Assembly: GCA_031549925.1 (NCBI GenBank)
Contig: JAVBPA010000084.1
Span: 1 to 10,385, forward strand
Length of the DNA stretch: 10,385 nt
Reading direction: 5' to 3'
Source: JAVBPA01 sp031549925
GTDB lineage: Bacteria > Bacillota > Clostridia > Oscillospirales > CAG-272
The notes beneath the pieces were generated by a model. It did not search any database and was not told where the DNA came from. It saw only the letters and a program-made list of their open reading frames with translations. The position numbers and the translations under genes are program-made. Shown here one piece after another: positions 1 to 5,949 of this stretch; the stretch's first letter is position 1, and each line of letters opens with the position of its first letter.

Positions 1-23
1 AATTAATTTTGCGGGAGATAAAA

Positions 24-1514
24 ATGTCAAAAAAAATTATTTCTACACTTATTGTATTATCGCTTTTATTAATAATTTGTATATCATGTTCATCGAAAAA
101 TGAAGATAATTTATCTTCTGATACAAATATCGGAAATACAGAAGATGAAAACTCTGCCGCCGAAACAGATGAATTTTTTGACAGAAAAAATATAAAAGAT
201 AACATCGGGCAATATAATTTCGACGGGAAAAATTTTTCTGTGGTTCTGTCAACACAACAAATGGAAGAGCCTTATTTCACTGAAGATTATAACGGAGATT
301 TAGTCAATGATGCCGTGTATGACAGAACTTTAACTATAGAAGATCGTTTTAATGTAAAAATCAAACATACCGATACCGGCGGAAACTGGAATGAAGTATC
401 GGAAGCTGTACGAATCAGCGTCGCAGCCAGTGATGACGCTTATGATTTAGGCGTTGCTCATACATTTATCGGATTAACCGGTCTTATGACAAGCGGAGCG
501 TTATTCAACTGGAACGAACTACCTGTAGCTGATTTAGAAAAACCTTGGTGGAATCCCACGGCTATTGAAAATTTATCTATCAACGGAGTACTTCTTACAG
601 CTTCGGGTGATTATGTTTATCAGCGTCCGATGGTTACATATTTTAATAAAGATATGGTTGAAAATTATAACATATCTAATCCGTATCAATTGGTAACTGA
701 CGGTAAATGGACATGGAACAAACTCTCCGATTTGGCTAAAGTAGTATCTGACGATTTAAACGGAGACGGTAAATACGACGATAAAGATCAATACGGTTAC
801 AGCCATATGATAGGATGGCAGACTATTTCTGTTGTTACTTCGATGGGAATGGGATTAACAGTGCGTAACGATGAGGGATATCCGCGTCTGGATAATTATA
901 CAACTGATAAAATGGTTTCGATAGTGCAAAAAATATATGACTTGTTTTACACAGACGAAAGAACATATCTGCCTGTTTGGGAATCATATATGGGAGCTCT
1001 CGGAGGCTATACTAATTTATTCGGAAACGGGCAAATTTTATTTTTACATTCAAACACAGAACTTTTACAAATGTTCCGTGAAATTGAAATAGATTTCGGT
1101 ATGCTTCCGCTTCCAAAATATGATGAAGAACAAAAAGATTACCGGGTATTATGCGATACTCAAGTATTAATAATCCCAGTTTATATAAAAGATCCCGAAT
1201 TTACGGGAGTTATCTGTGAAGCTCTTTCAGTTGAGTCTTATCGTAATGTAGTACCTGCGGTTTATGAAATTACTTTTGAAAACAAATATTTAAGAGACGA
1301 AGAATCATACCGGATGTTTAATATTATCCGCTCCGGAATAGTTTATGAATTCGGTTGGACTTACGGTGAAGGAAATGAAATGATTTATGCTCTTCCGAAT
1401 TTAATGTCTCAAAAAAGTACTGATCTTATATCATATTATGAAAAAAGATATAAAAACATTGAAAAACAGTTTGAAAAAGTAATAAATAAAGTTATAGATA
1501 ATTATTGTCAATAA
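24..1514 (+). CDS. Lipoprotein extracellular solute-binding protein, ABC sugar-uptake type
   Basis: This is a 496-residue secreted lipoprotein predicted to capture a carbohydrate outside the cell and pass it to an ABC permease that is not in this window. The ATG at 24 is chosen because GGGAG lies 6 nt upstream; an in-frame TTG at 9 has no such site. Residues 1-22 form a signal peptide: Lys3-Lys4, a long Leu/Ile core, then Ile-Ser-Cys with Cys22 as the likely lipidated residue. Cys19 at the -3 lipobox position is atypical. An acidic Ser/Asn-rich linker follows (about 23-50), then the binding-protein fold. Residues 244-255 match a calcium-binding EF-hand-like loop (Asp244, Asn246, Asp248, Asp252, Asp255), which is common in family 1 solute-binding proteins. 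The next gene, a sugar dehydrogenase, begins 24 nt downstream, which supports a sugar-uptake role. The ligand cannot be named from sequence. The family call is firm and the substrate is unknown. Confidence 0.9.
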   Translation: MSKKIISTLIVLSLLLIICISCSSKNEDNLSSDTNIGNTEDENSAAETDEFFDRKNIKDNIGQYNFDGKNFSVVLSTQQMEEPYFTEDYNGDLVNDAVYDRTLTIEDRFNVKIKHTDTGGNWNEVSEAVRISVAASDDAYDLGVAHTFIGLTGLMTSGALFNWNELPVADLEKPWWNPTAIENLSINGVLLTASGDYVYQRPMVTYFNKDMVENYNISNPYQLVTDGKWTWNKLSDLAKVVSDDLNGDGKYDDKDQYGYSHMIGWQTISVVTSMGMGLTVRNDEGYPRLDNYTTDKMVSIVQKIYDLFYTDERTYLPVWESYMGALGGYTNLFGNGQILFLHSNTELLQMFREIEIDFGMLPLPKYDEEQKDYRVLCDTQVLIIPVYIKDPEFTGVICEALSVESYRNVVPAVYEITFENKYLRDEESYRMFNIIRSGIVYEFGWTYGEGNEMIYALPNLMSQKSTDLISYYEKRYKNIEKQFEKVINKVIDNYCQ

Positions 1515-1527
1515 ACATTATTACAAA

Positions 1528-1533
1528 AAGGAG
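1528..1533 (+). promoter_or_regulatory. Ribosome binding site of the first Gfo/Idh/MocA gene
   Basis: AAGGAG lies 5 nt before the ATG at 1539. It fixes that start and suggests the gene is translated efficiently on its own rather than only by coupling to the upstream binding-protein gene. Confidence 0.8.
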
Positions 1534-1538
1534 ATTTT

Positions 1539-2561
1539 ATGTTAAAAGCTGCTATGATCGGGCTCGGCGGAATGGGAAGAGGCCATTTCGATAATTATAA
1601 ACAAATGATGAACGATGGCATACCTGTAGAACTCGTTGCGGTATGCGATATAGATCCGGAAAAATTTAAAAACATTAAAATAGATTTCAATATAAAAGGC
1701 GTTGTTTCCGATAGCCAGGATATGAGTTCTTTCCGTCAATATACCGATTTCAATGTAATGCTGGAAGCGGAAAAACCGGATTTGGTTTCCATCGCAATAC
1801 CCACATATTTACATGCTCCCGTGACAATTAAATGTTTAAAAGCCGGAGCTCACGTTTTTTGCGAAAAACCGATGTCTTTAAATGTTGAAGCTTGCAAGGA
1901 AATGATAGAAACGGCAAGGGATTGTAAAAAATATTTGATGATAGGTCAGTGTCTTCGGTTTTGGGGTGAATACGAAGCTGCAAAAGTATTAATATCCAGC
2001 GGAAAATTAGGCGCACCTATAGGCGGTTATTTTTGGAGAGGAGGCGGTTCTCCATCTGCTGATAAAAATAACTGGTATTTGATACGTGAAATGAGCGGAG
2101 GAGCGATTTTAGATCAGCATGTTCACGACATTGATATAATTCAATATTTTTACGGAATGCCAAAAGCAGTATCTTCTGTCGGCCGTGCTGTATTTCCTAA
2201 CAGCGGTCAGGATACAGTTTCTACAAACTATATTTATGACGGTTATTTTGCGATAAACGCTCAGGATGACTGGACTTTAAAAAATTTCGGTTTTACAATG
2301 ACTTTCAGAATTAATTTTGAGTATGGTTCTATGTATATGGATCATAACGGTTTCCATGTATATGACAATTTAGGGAATGAAATTACTCCTAATTATGATA
2401 AAAGAAGCGCTTATTATAAAGAAATTGCCTATTTAATTGATTTAATCACAACAGGTAAACCGAATTTAATAAACCCTCCTGAAGAATCCATGAAAGCTAT
2501 TATGATAGCTACAGCCGAACAAAAATCGGCGGACAATCACGGAGCATTAATATATCTTTAA
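1539..2561 (+). CDS. Gfo/Idh/MocA family NAD(P)-dependent oxidoreductase
   Basis: This is a 340-residue cytoplasmic dehydrogenase of the glucose-fructose oxidoreductase/inositol dehydrogenase/MocA family, which oxidises or epimerises sugars, inositols and their derivatives. The N-terminal Rossmann fold shows the nucleotide loop at residues 8-13 (Gly-Leu-Gly-Gly-Met-Gly). The family Glu-Lys-Pro motif is at 109-111, with Lys110 as the expected catalytic lysine. The C-terminal domain carries Asp192 and His196, spaced as in the Asp-x3-His catalytic pair of inositol dehydrogenases, so the active site looks complete. Length is normal for the family. It follows the solute-binding protein by 24 nt on the same strand and ends 16 nt before a strong terminator, so the two probably form the end of a sugar-utilisation operon. 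Substrate specificity cannot be read from sequence. It is clearly different from the second family member at 3568. Confidence 0.92.
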   Translation: MLKAAMIGLGGMGRGHFDNYKQMMNDGIPVELVAVCDIDPEKFKNIKIDFNIKGVVSDSQDMSSFRQYTDFNVMLEAEKPDLVSIAIPTYLHAPVTIKCLKAGAHVFCEKPMSLNVEACKEMIETARDCKKYLMIGQCLRFWGEYEAAKVLISSGKLGAPIGGYFWRGGGSPSADKNNWYLIREMSGGAILDQHVHDIDIIQYFYGMPKAVSSVGRAVFPNSGQDTVSTNYIYDGYFAINAQDDWTLKNFGFTMTFRINFEYGSMYMDHNGFHVYDNLGNEITPNYDKRSAYYKEIAYLIDLITTGKPNLINPPEESMKAIMIATAEQKSADNHGALIYL

Positions 2562-2601
2562 ATTATAAATTAAAAAGCCGCCGATGTAAAAAAATCGGCG
2601 G
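2521..2601 (+). repeat. 12-nt direct repeat linking the end of a dehydrogenase gene to its terminator
   Basis: AAAAATCGGCGG occurs at 2521-2532, inside the last codons of the first dehydrogenase (Lys-Ser-Ala), and again at 2590-2601 as the right arm of the terminator. The left arm (2578-2585) could pair with either copy. Confidence 0.6.
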
Positions 2602-2610
2602 TAATTTTTT
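2577..2610 (+). terminator. Bidirectional rho-independent terminator between convergent genes
   Basis: An 8-bp perfect stem, CCGCCGAT (2578-2585) with ATCGGCGG (2594-2601), encloses an 8-nt A-rich loop. A G-T pair at 2577/2602 can extend it. On the + strand, six T follow at 2605-2610. On the - strand, the A run at 2572-2576 reads as five T one base after the stem. The hairpin therefore can stop both the + strand dehydrogenase (ending at 2561) and the - strand aldolase (ending at 2660). Confidence 0.9.
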
Positions 2611-2659
2611 GGAAATGTTTTAAATATTTTAGTTATTTATAAAAACAGAAAACATTATA

Positions 2660-3328
2660 TTATTTTTTCTTTTCATAACGTCCGGAAACATTTAATATTT
2701 CACGTGCGCGGTAACATAATTCAAGTTGACTGTCAGTTAATTCAACTTCTCCTCCGAGTAATCTCGCAATTAATGTTACCTTAGCATATTGTTCAATTGT
2801 TTCCATTCTGTAATAAGCAACCGATAATTTTTCTGCCATCGTTACAACACCATGATTTGCTATCAAAACAGCATCGTGTGCCGGTAATAATTTAGAAATC
2901 GATTCTTGTGTCTGATCTGTAAAAGGAGCTCCGAATTCTGCTAACGGAACTGTTCCGACACTGACAATCGCTTCCGGCATTGTATATTTATCAAGCGGCA
3001 CATGAGCAACCGCAAACCCTGTAGCTGTCGGAGGATGAGCGTGAACGACTGCTTTTACATCAGGGCGGTCTTTATAAATACGCAAATGCATTTGTATTTC
3101 TGTTGTCGGAGCGTAATCGTCATATGAAAGTATAACTTCACCTTTACCGTTTACAACAACCAGCATATCAGGCTTCATTCTGCCTTTACTGATTCCTGTC
3201 GGAGTTATGAGTATACGGTCATTATCAACTTTAACGCTTATGTTCCCGTCATTCGATGCCGTATATCCGAGCTGCCAAAGCATTTTTCCTGTTTCGCATA
3301 TTTCTTCCCGAATTGATTTATATTCCAT
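2660..3328 (-). CDS. Class II aldolase/adducin family protein, probable L-fuculose-phosphate-type aldolase
   Basis: This is a 222-residue zinc-dependent class II aldolase of the FucA/RhaD/AraD superfamily. Such enzymes cleave a sugar 1-phosphate to dihydroxyacetone phosphate plus an aldehyde, or epimerise L-ribulose 5-phosphate. The ATG at 3328 is preferred because AAGGTGAT, strongly complementary to the 16S tail, sits 6 nt before it; an in-frame ATG at 3349 lacks a comparable site. The metal and catalytic set is intact: His96 and His98 in the His-Ala-His-Pro motif, His159 in Asn-His-Gly, and Glu77 in the Thr-Glu-x-x-Met-His region. The spacing matches E. coli FucA Glu73/His92/His94/His155 with a constant offset of four. 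Length is typical. It converges on the sugar-dehydrogenase operon, shares its terminator, and is divergent from a second dehydrogenase, which suggests a common sugar-breakdown role. An epimerase or dehydratase function remains possible. Confidence 0.9.
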   Translation of the reverse strand: MEYKSIREEICETGKMLWQLGYTASNDGNISVKVDNDRILITPTGISKGRMKPDMLVVVNGKGEVILSYDDYAPTTEIQMHLRIYKDRPDVKAVVHAHPPTATGFAVAHVPLDKYTMPEAIVSVGTVPLAEFGAPFTDQTQESISKLLPAHDAVLIANHGVVTMAEKLSVAYYRMETIEQYAKVTLIARLLGGEVELTDSQLELCYRAREILNVSGRYEKKK

Positions 3329-3330
3329 TA

Positions 3331-3341
3331 TAACATCACCT
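3331..3341 (-). promoter_or_regulatory. Ribosome binding site deciding the aldolase start
   Basis: On the - strand AAGGTGAT lies just upstream of the ATG at 3328 with about 6 nt between them. It lies inside the longer reading frame that would begin at 3349, which argues that the extra seven codons are not translated. Confidence 0.75.
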
Positions 3342-3375
3342 TGTATCATTAAAGGTTAATTTTTTATTGATATTG

Positions 3376-3411
3376 TTTATTTGATGATTATATAACATTT
3401 AATTTTATTTG
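3376..3411. repeat. Pair of 8-nt direct repeats flanking the aldolase -10 box
   Basis: TTTATTTG occurs at 3376-3383 and again at 3404-3411 (CAAATAAA on the - strand). One copy overlaps the edge of the -35 box and the other overlaps the predicted transcription start, with centres 28 nt apart. This placement suits repressor half-sites, but the words are AT-rich and could recur by chance. Confidence 0.3.
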
Positions 3412-3415
3412 TCAA
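3387..3415 (-). promoter_or_regulatory. Perfect-consensus sigma-A promoter for the aldolase gene
   Basis: Read on the - strand, a TTGACA -35 box (3410-3415) is separated by exactly 17 nt from a TATAAT -10 box (3387-3392). Both hexamers and the spacing match the vegetative consensus exactly. Transcription should begin near 3380, giving a leader of about 50 nt before the ATG at 3328. Confidence 0.85.
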
Positions 3416-3487
3416 TATATAATAATAATTAATATCATTATTAGTTAAAATTAATAAATATAATTAATGTAATATTTAAAATAGCTA

Positions 3488-3516
3488 TTGAAAAAGATAC
3501 GAATTAATAGTATAAT
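3488..3516 (+). promoter_or_regulatory. Sigma-A promoter for the second dehydrogenase and probably the genes beyond
   Basis: TTGAAA (3488-3493) is separated by 17 nt from a perfect TATAAT (3511-3516). Transcription should start near 3523, about 45 nt before the ATG at 3568. It diverges from the aldolase promoter, with 72 nt of AT-rich DNA between the two -35 boxes. No GC-containing operator palindrome is visible in that stretch. Confidence 0.82.
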
Positions 3517-3567
3517 ACTTTTATTAAGCATCTATTTTAAAACAGAATATTTAAAAGGTTTATAAAA

Positions 3568-4692
3568 ATGAAACATTACAGAATAGGTCTGCTCGGTTTT
3601 GGAAATATGGGTAAAACCCATTTATACGCAATAAATACATTGAAATTTTATTATAAAAATTTACCCTATTCCGCCGAAATTTCCGCTGTATGTACGACAT
3701 CAAAGCAAACCGCAAGTATTGCTTCGAAGGAATTCGGAATACCTGCCTGTACTGTAAATGAAGATGATTTGATATATGACTCGGATATCGATATTATAGA
3801 TATATCAACCCCAAATATTTATCATTATGATACTCTTGTCAAGGCTATCGGAGCGGGTAAACATATTTATTGCGAAAAGCCTCTTTGCATAACAAAAGAA
3901 CAAGCGGATCATATTTCTGTTTTATCTTCCGAAAAGAATATATACGGGCAAATAGTTTTTAATAATAGATTTTTAGCTCCTGTTATGCGTGCAAAGGAAT
4001 TAATTGAAGAAGGATATTTGGGTAAAATTTTATCTTTCAGATGTTCATATTTGCATTCAAGCTGTACGGATTTGAGCCGAAATGCCGGATGGAAACAAAA
4101 CAAAGACATTTGCGGAGGCGGTACTCTTGTAGATTTAGGATCACACGCAATTGATCTCGTTTATTATTTGTGCGGAAAATTTGAAAAAATAAGCGGACTT
4201 TCTCAAATTGCTTTTCCGGAACGCCGGGGATCCGACGGTTCTCTTTGGACTACAAACGCGGACGAAGCTTTTTATATGTTAACTAAAATGCAAAATGGAG
4301 CTTGCGGAACAATTGAAGCAAGTAAAATTGCACTCGGTACAAATGATGATTTCCGTATAGAAGTAAACGGAGATGAGGGTTCTTTAAAATTTTCTTTGAT
4401 GGAACCTAATTTCCTTGAGTTTTATTCGGCAAAAACTCATTTTGGAAAAAACCATAACACGGATATGGGCGGTTTTTCCGGTTATACAAAAATAGAATGT
4501 GTAGCGCGTTATCCGGAGCCTGCATATCCGATATGCGGAGTGAAAGCCCCCGTGGGATGGATACGCGGTCATGTGGGAAGTTATCAAAATTTTCTTGACT
4601 GTATACATAATGGAAAGAAGCCCTCTCCTTCTCTTTCGGACGGAGCTTATAATGTGGCTGTAATTGAATCAGCTTATAATTCGGTTATTTAA
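3568..4692 (+). CDS. Second Gfo/Idh/MocA family oxidoreductase
   Basis: This is a 374-residue cytoplasmic NAD(P)-dependent sugar or cyclitol dehydrogenase. The ATG at 3568 is preceded by AAAAGG nine nt upstream. The Rossmann loop is at residues 10-15 (Gly-Phe-Gly-Asn-Met-Gly), the Glu-Lys-Pro motif at 103-105 (catalytic Lys104), and the Asp-x3-His pair is Asp189/His193, so the catalytic set is complete. The C-terminal half is the family's alpha/beta substrate domain and is longer than that of the 340-residue relative upstream. The two share the fold and motifs but little else, so they are not a recent duplication. It is divergent from the class II aldolase across a two-promoter spacer, which suggests shared control. 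It is also the first gene of a rightward run reaching coaE and ligA, with a 55-nt AT-rich gap and no terminator before coaE. The substrate is unknown. Confidence 0.92.
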   Translation: MKHYRIGLLGFGNMGKTHLYAINTLKFYYKNLPYSAEISAVCTTSKQTASIASKEFGIPACTVNEDDLIYDSDIDIIDISTPNIYHYDTLVKAIGAGKHIYCEKPLCITKEQADHISVLSSEKNIYGQIVFNNRFLAPVMRAKELIEEGYLGKILSFRCSYLHSSCTDLSRNAGWKQNKDICGGGTLVDLGSHAIDLVYYLCGKFEKISGLSQIAFPERRGSDGSLWTTNADEAFYMLTKMQNGACGTIEASKIALGTNDDFRIEVNGDEGSLKFSLMEPNFLEFYSAKTHFGKNHNTDMGGFSGYTKIECVARYPEPAYPICGVKAPVGWIRGHVGSYQNFLDCIHNGKKPSPSLSDGAYNVAVIESAYNSVI

Positions 4693-4747
4693 AAATTTAT
4701 ATATAATTAATAATTTATAATTAAAATAATATACGGATATACTAAAA
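4693..4747 (+). other. AT-rich spacer before coaE with no terminator or clear promoter
   Basis: This 55-nt gap is almost all A and T. Two TATAAT words occur (4702-4707 and 4716-4721), but neither has a recognisable -35 box at 16-18 nt. No GC stem followed by a T run is present. Transcription from 3488-3516 could therefore continue into coaE. Confidence 0.5.
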
Positions 4748-5344
4748 ATGTATGTAATAGGTCTTACCGGAAGTTCCGGTTCCGGAAAAAATTATTGCTG
4801 TGAATTATTTAAAAACAATCATGGCATCGAATCTCTTGATACGGACATTGTCGCCCGTAAAGTATGCAGCGCGGGTTCTCTTTGTTTATCCGAACTAAGT
4901 GAAGCGTTTGGCTATGTTATATTAAACAACGACGGAACACTTAACCGGAAATTACTTGCCTCGATTGCTATACCAGACCCGAATAAAAAGGAATTACTGA
5001 ATAAAATTACACATAAATATATAATTGAAGAATCTATGAGATGGGTAAAAGAAAAAAGAATAACCAACGAATTTGCCGTTATAATAAACGCGCCTCTTTT
5101 GTATGAAAGCAGAATAAATTATAGGTGTGATTTTAATATGGCAGTTATAGCAGACGAAAATGTCCGCCTTGAAAGAATTATAAAACGTGATAATTTGACA
5201 GCCGGAGAAGCTAAAAACCGTTTATCCGCTCAGCATGACAATCAATATTTTATAAACCGCTGCGACTATTTACTTTATAATAACGATTATAATTTCCCCG
5301 AATTACAAATCGACCTAATCGTCCAGCAAATGAAATTTGTTTGA
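4748..5344 (+). CDS. coaE: Dephospho-CoA kinase with an unusual Walker A loop
   Basis: This 198-residue cytoplasmic kinase should catalyse the last step of coenzyme A synthesis, ATP-dependent 3'-phosphorylation of dephospho-CoA. The P-loop is at residues 8-15, the Asp-Thr-Asp motif at 31-33 (the second Asp being the expected catalytic base), and an Asp-Gly-x-Leu-Asn-Arg region at 62-67. The Pro-Leu-Leu-Tyr-Glu stretch is at 116-120, and lid-region arginines are at 140, 147 and 158. Length is normal. The residue after the P-loop lysine is Asn15 (AAT at 4790-4792), where the family and P-loop kinases generally have Ser or Thr for magnesium. The usual His-Pro is His89-Lys90. No good Shine-Dalgarno site precedes the ATG. 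The stop overlaps the region just before the lytic transglycosylase start, a gene order I recall from Clostridia. Family assignment is strong, while full activity is less certain. Confidence 0.88.
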   Translation: MYVIGLTGSSGSGKNYCCELFKNNHGIESLDTDIVARKVCSAGSLCLSELSEAFGYVILNNDGTLNRKLLASIAIPDPNKKELLNKITHKYIIEESMRWVKEKRITNEFAVIINAPLLYESRINYRCDFNMAVIADENVRLERIIKRDNLTAGEAKNRLSAQHDNQYFINRCDYLLYNNDYNFPELQIDLIVQQMKFV

Positions 5345-5349
5345 GGTAT

Positions 5350-5922
5350 ATGTTAAAAAATATTATTAGATCCACAGCCGTTATATTGATAATATGTGTT
5401 GTGTGCGGTACTTTTTTTATAATAAGACATTTTAGCGAGTATTATGACAAACAATCATATCCAAAAAAATATGAAAACATTGTCACACAGGTTTCTCTGG
5501 ATTATAACGTTCCGGAGCATATAATTTATGCCGTGATTAAAACAGAAAGCGGCTTTCGGGAAAATGCGGTATCATCTAAAGGAGCTGTCGGATTGATGCA
5601 AATAACACCTGATACATTTGAATGGCTAAAAACAAAAACAGGTGAAGAAATAAAAGCGGAAATGCTTTTAAATCCTGAAGTAAATATAAAATACGGCGTC
5701 CTTTTTTTAGGTATGTTATACGAACAATTCGGGAATTGGAAAACAGCCTGGGCAGCTTATAACGCGGGGAGAAGCCGTGTTATGGGATGGCTTCAGGAAC
5801 AAAATAATAATGATAATTCAAAAAATGAACTCACAACAATCCCGTTTCAAGAGACAAAAAAATATGTGGAACGCGTTGAAGTAACATCAAATAAATATTA
5901 CAATATATATTACGAACAGTAA
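5350..5922 (+). CDS. Membrane-anchored lytic murein transglycosylase (SLT domain)
   Basis: This 190-residue enzyme is predicted to cut peptidoglycan glycan strands between MurNAc and GlcNAc by the non-hydrolytic 1,6-anhydro mechanism, acting outside the membrane. Residues 9-25 are a single hydrophobic segment after a short basic N-terminus, giving a membrane anchor or uncleaved signal. The goose-type lysozyme/Slt fold follows. Its catalytic Glu66 sits in Thr-Glu-Ser-Gly-Phe, then come Gly-Leu-Met-Gln-Ile-Thr-Pro at 81-87 and the Ala-Tyr-Asn-Ala-Gly motif in the C-terminal third. All signature motifs are intact and the protein is short, essentially the catalytic domain alone. I chose the ATG at 5350, preceded by GAGGT. 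The spacing is short, and the in-frame TTG at 5341, which would overlap the coaE stop, is an alternative. Translation is probably coupled to coaE. Confidence 0.9.
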   Translation: MLKNIIRSTAVILIICVVCGTFFIIRHFSEYYDKQSYPKKYENIVTQVSLDYNVPEHIIYAVIKTESGFRENAVSSKGAVGLMQITPDTFEWLKTKTGEEIKAEMLLNPEVNIKYGVLFLGMLYEQFGNWKTAWAAYNAGRSRVMGWLQEQNNNDNSKNELTTIPFQETKKYVERVEVTSNKYYNIYYEQ

Positions 5923-5949
5923 TTGACAAATCAGGAATTGGAGATTTTT

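Noticed and set aside
3331..3349. Longer aldolase start seven codons upstream
   Set aside because: The strong AAGGTGAT ribosome site lies inside this extension and points to the ATG at 3328.
3427..3509. Four copies of AATTAAT in the divergent promoter spacer (3427, 3449, 3462, 3502)
   Set aside because: Spacing is irregular, and the same word occurs at the left edge of the window and near 4705, so it fits ordinary AT-rich composition.
4697..4721. TATAAT words before coaE as a possible separate promoter
   Set aside because: No -35 box is found at 16-18 nt upstream of either word, and the region is almost pure A and T, where such words arise by chance.
4767..4787. Repeated CCGGAA/TTCCGG words forming short inverted and direct repeats
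   Set aside because: They lie exactly over the Gly-Ser-rich P-loop codons of coaE and are explained by repeated Gly and Ser codons rather than a regulatory hairpin.
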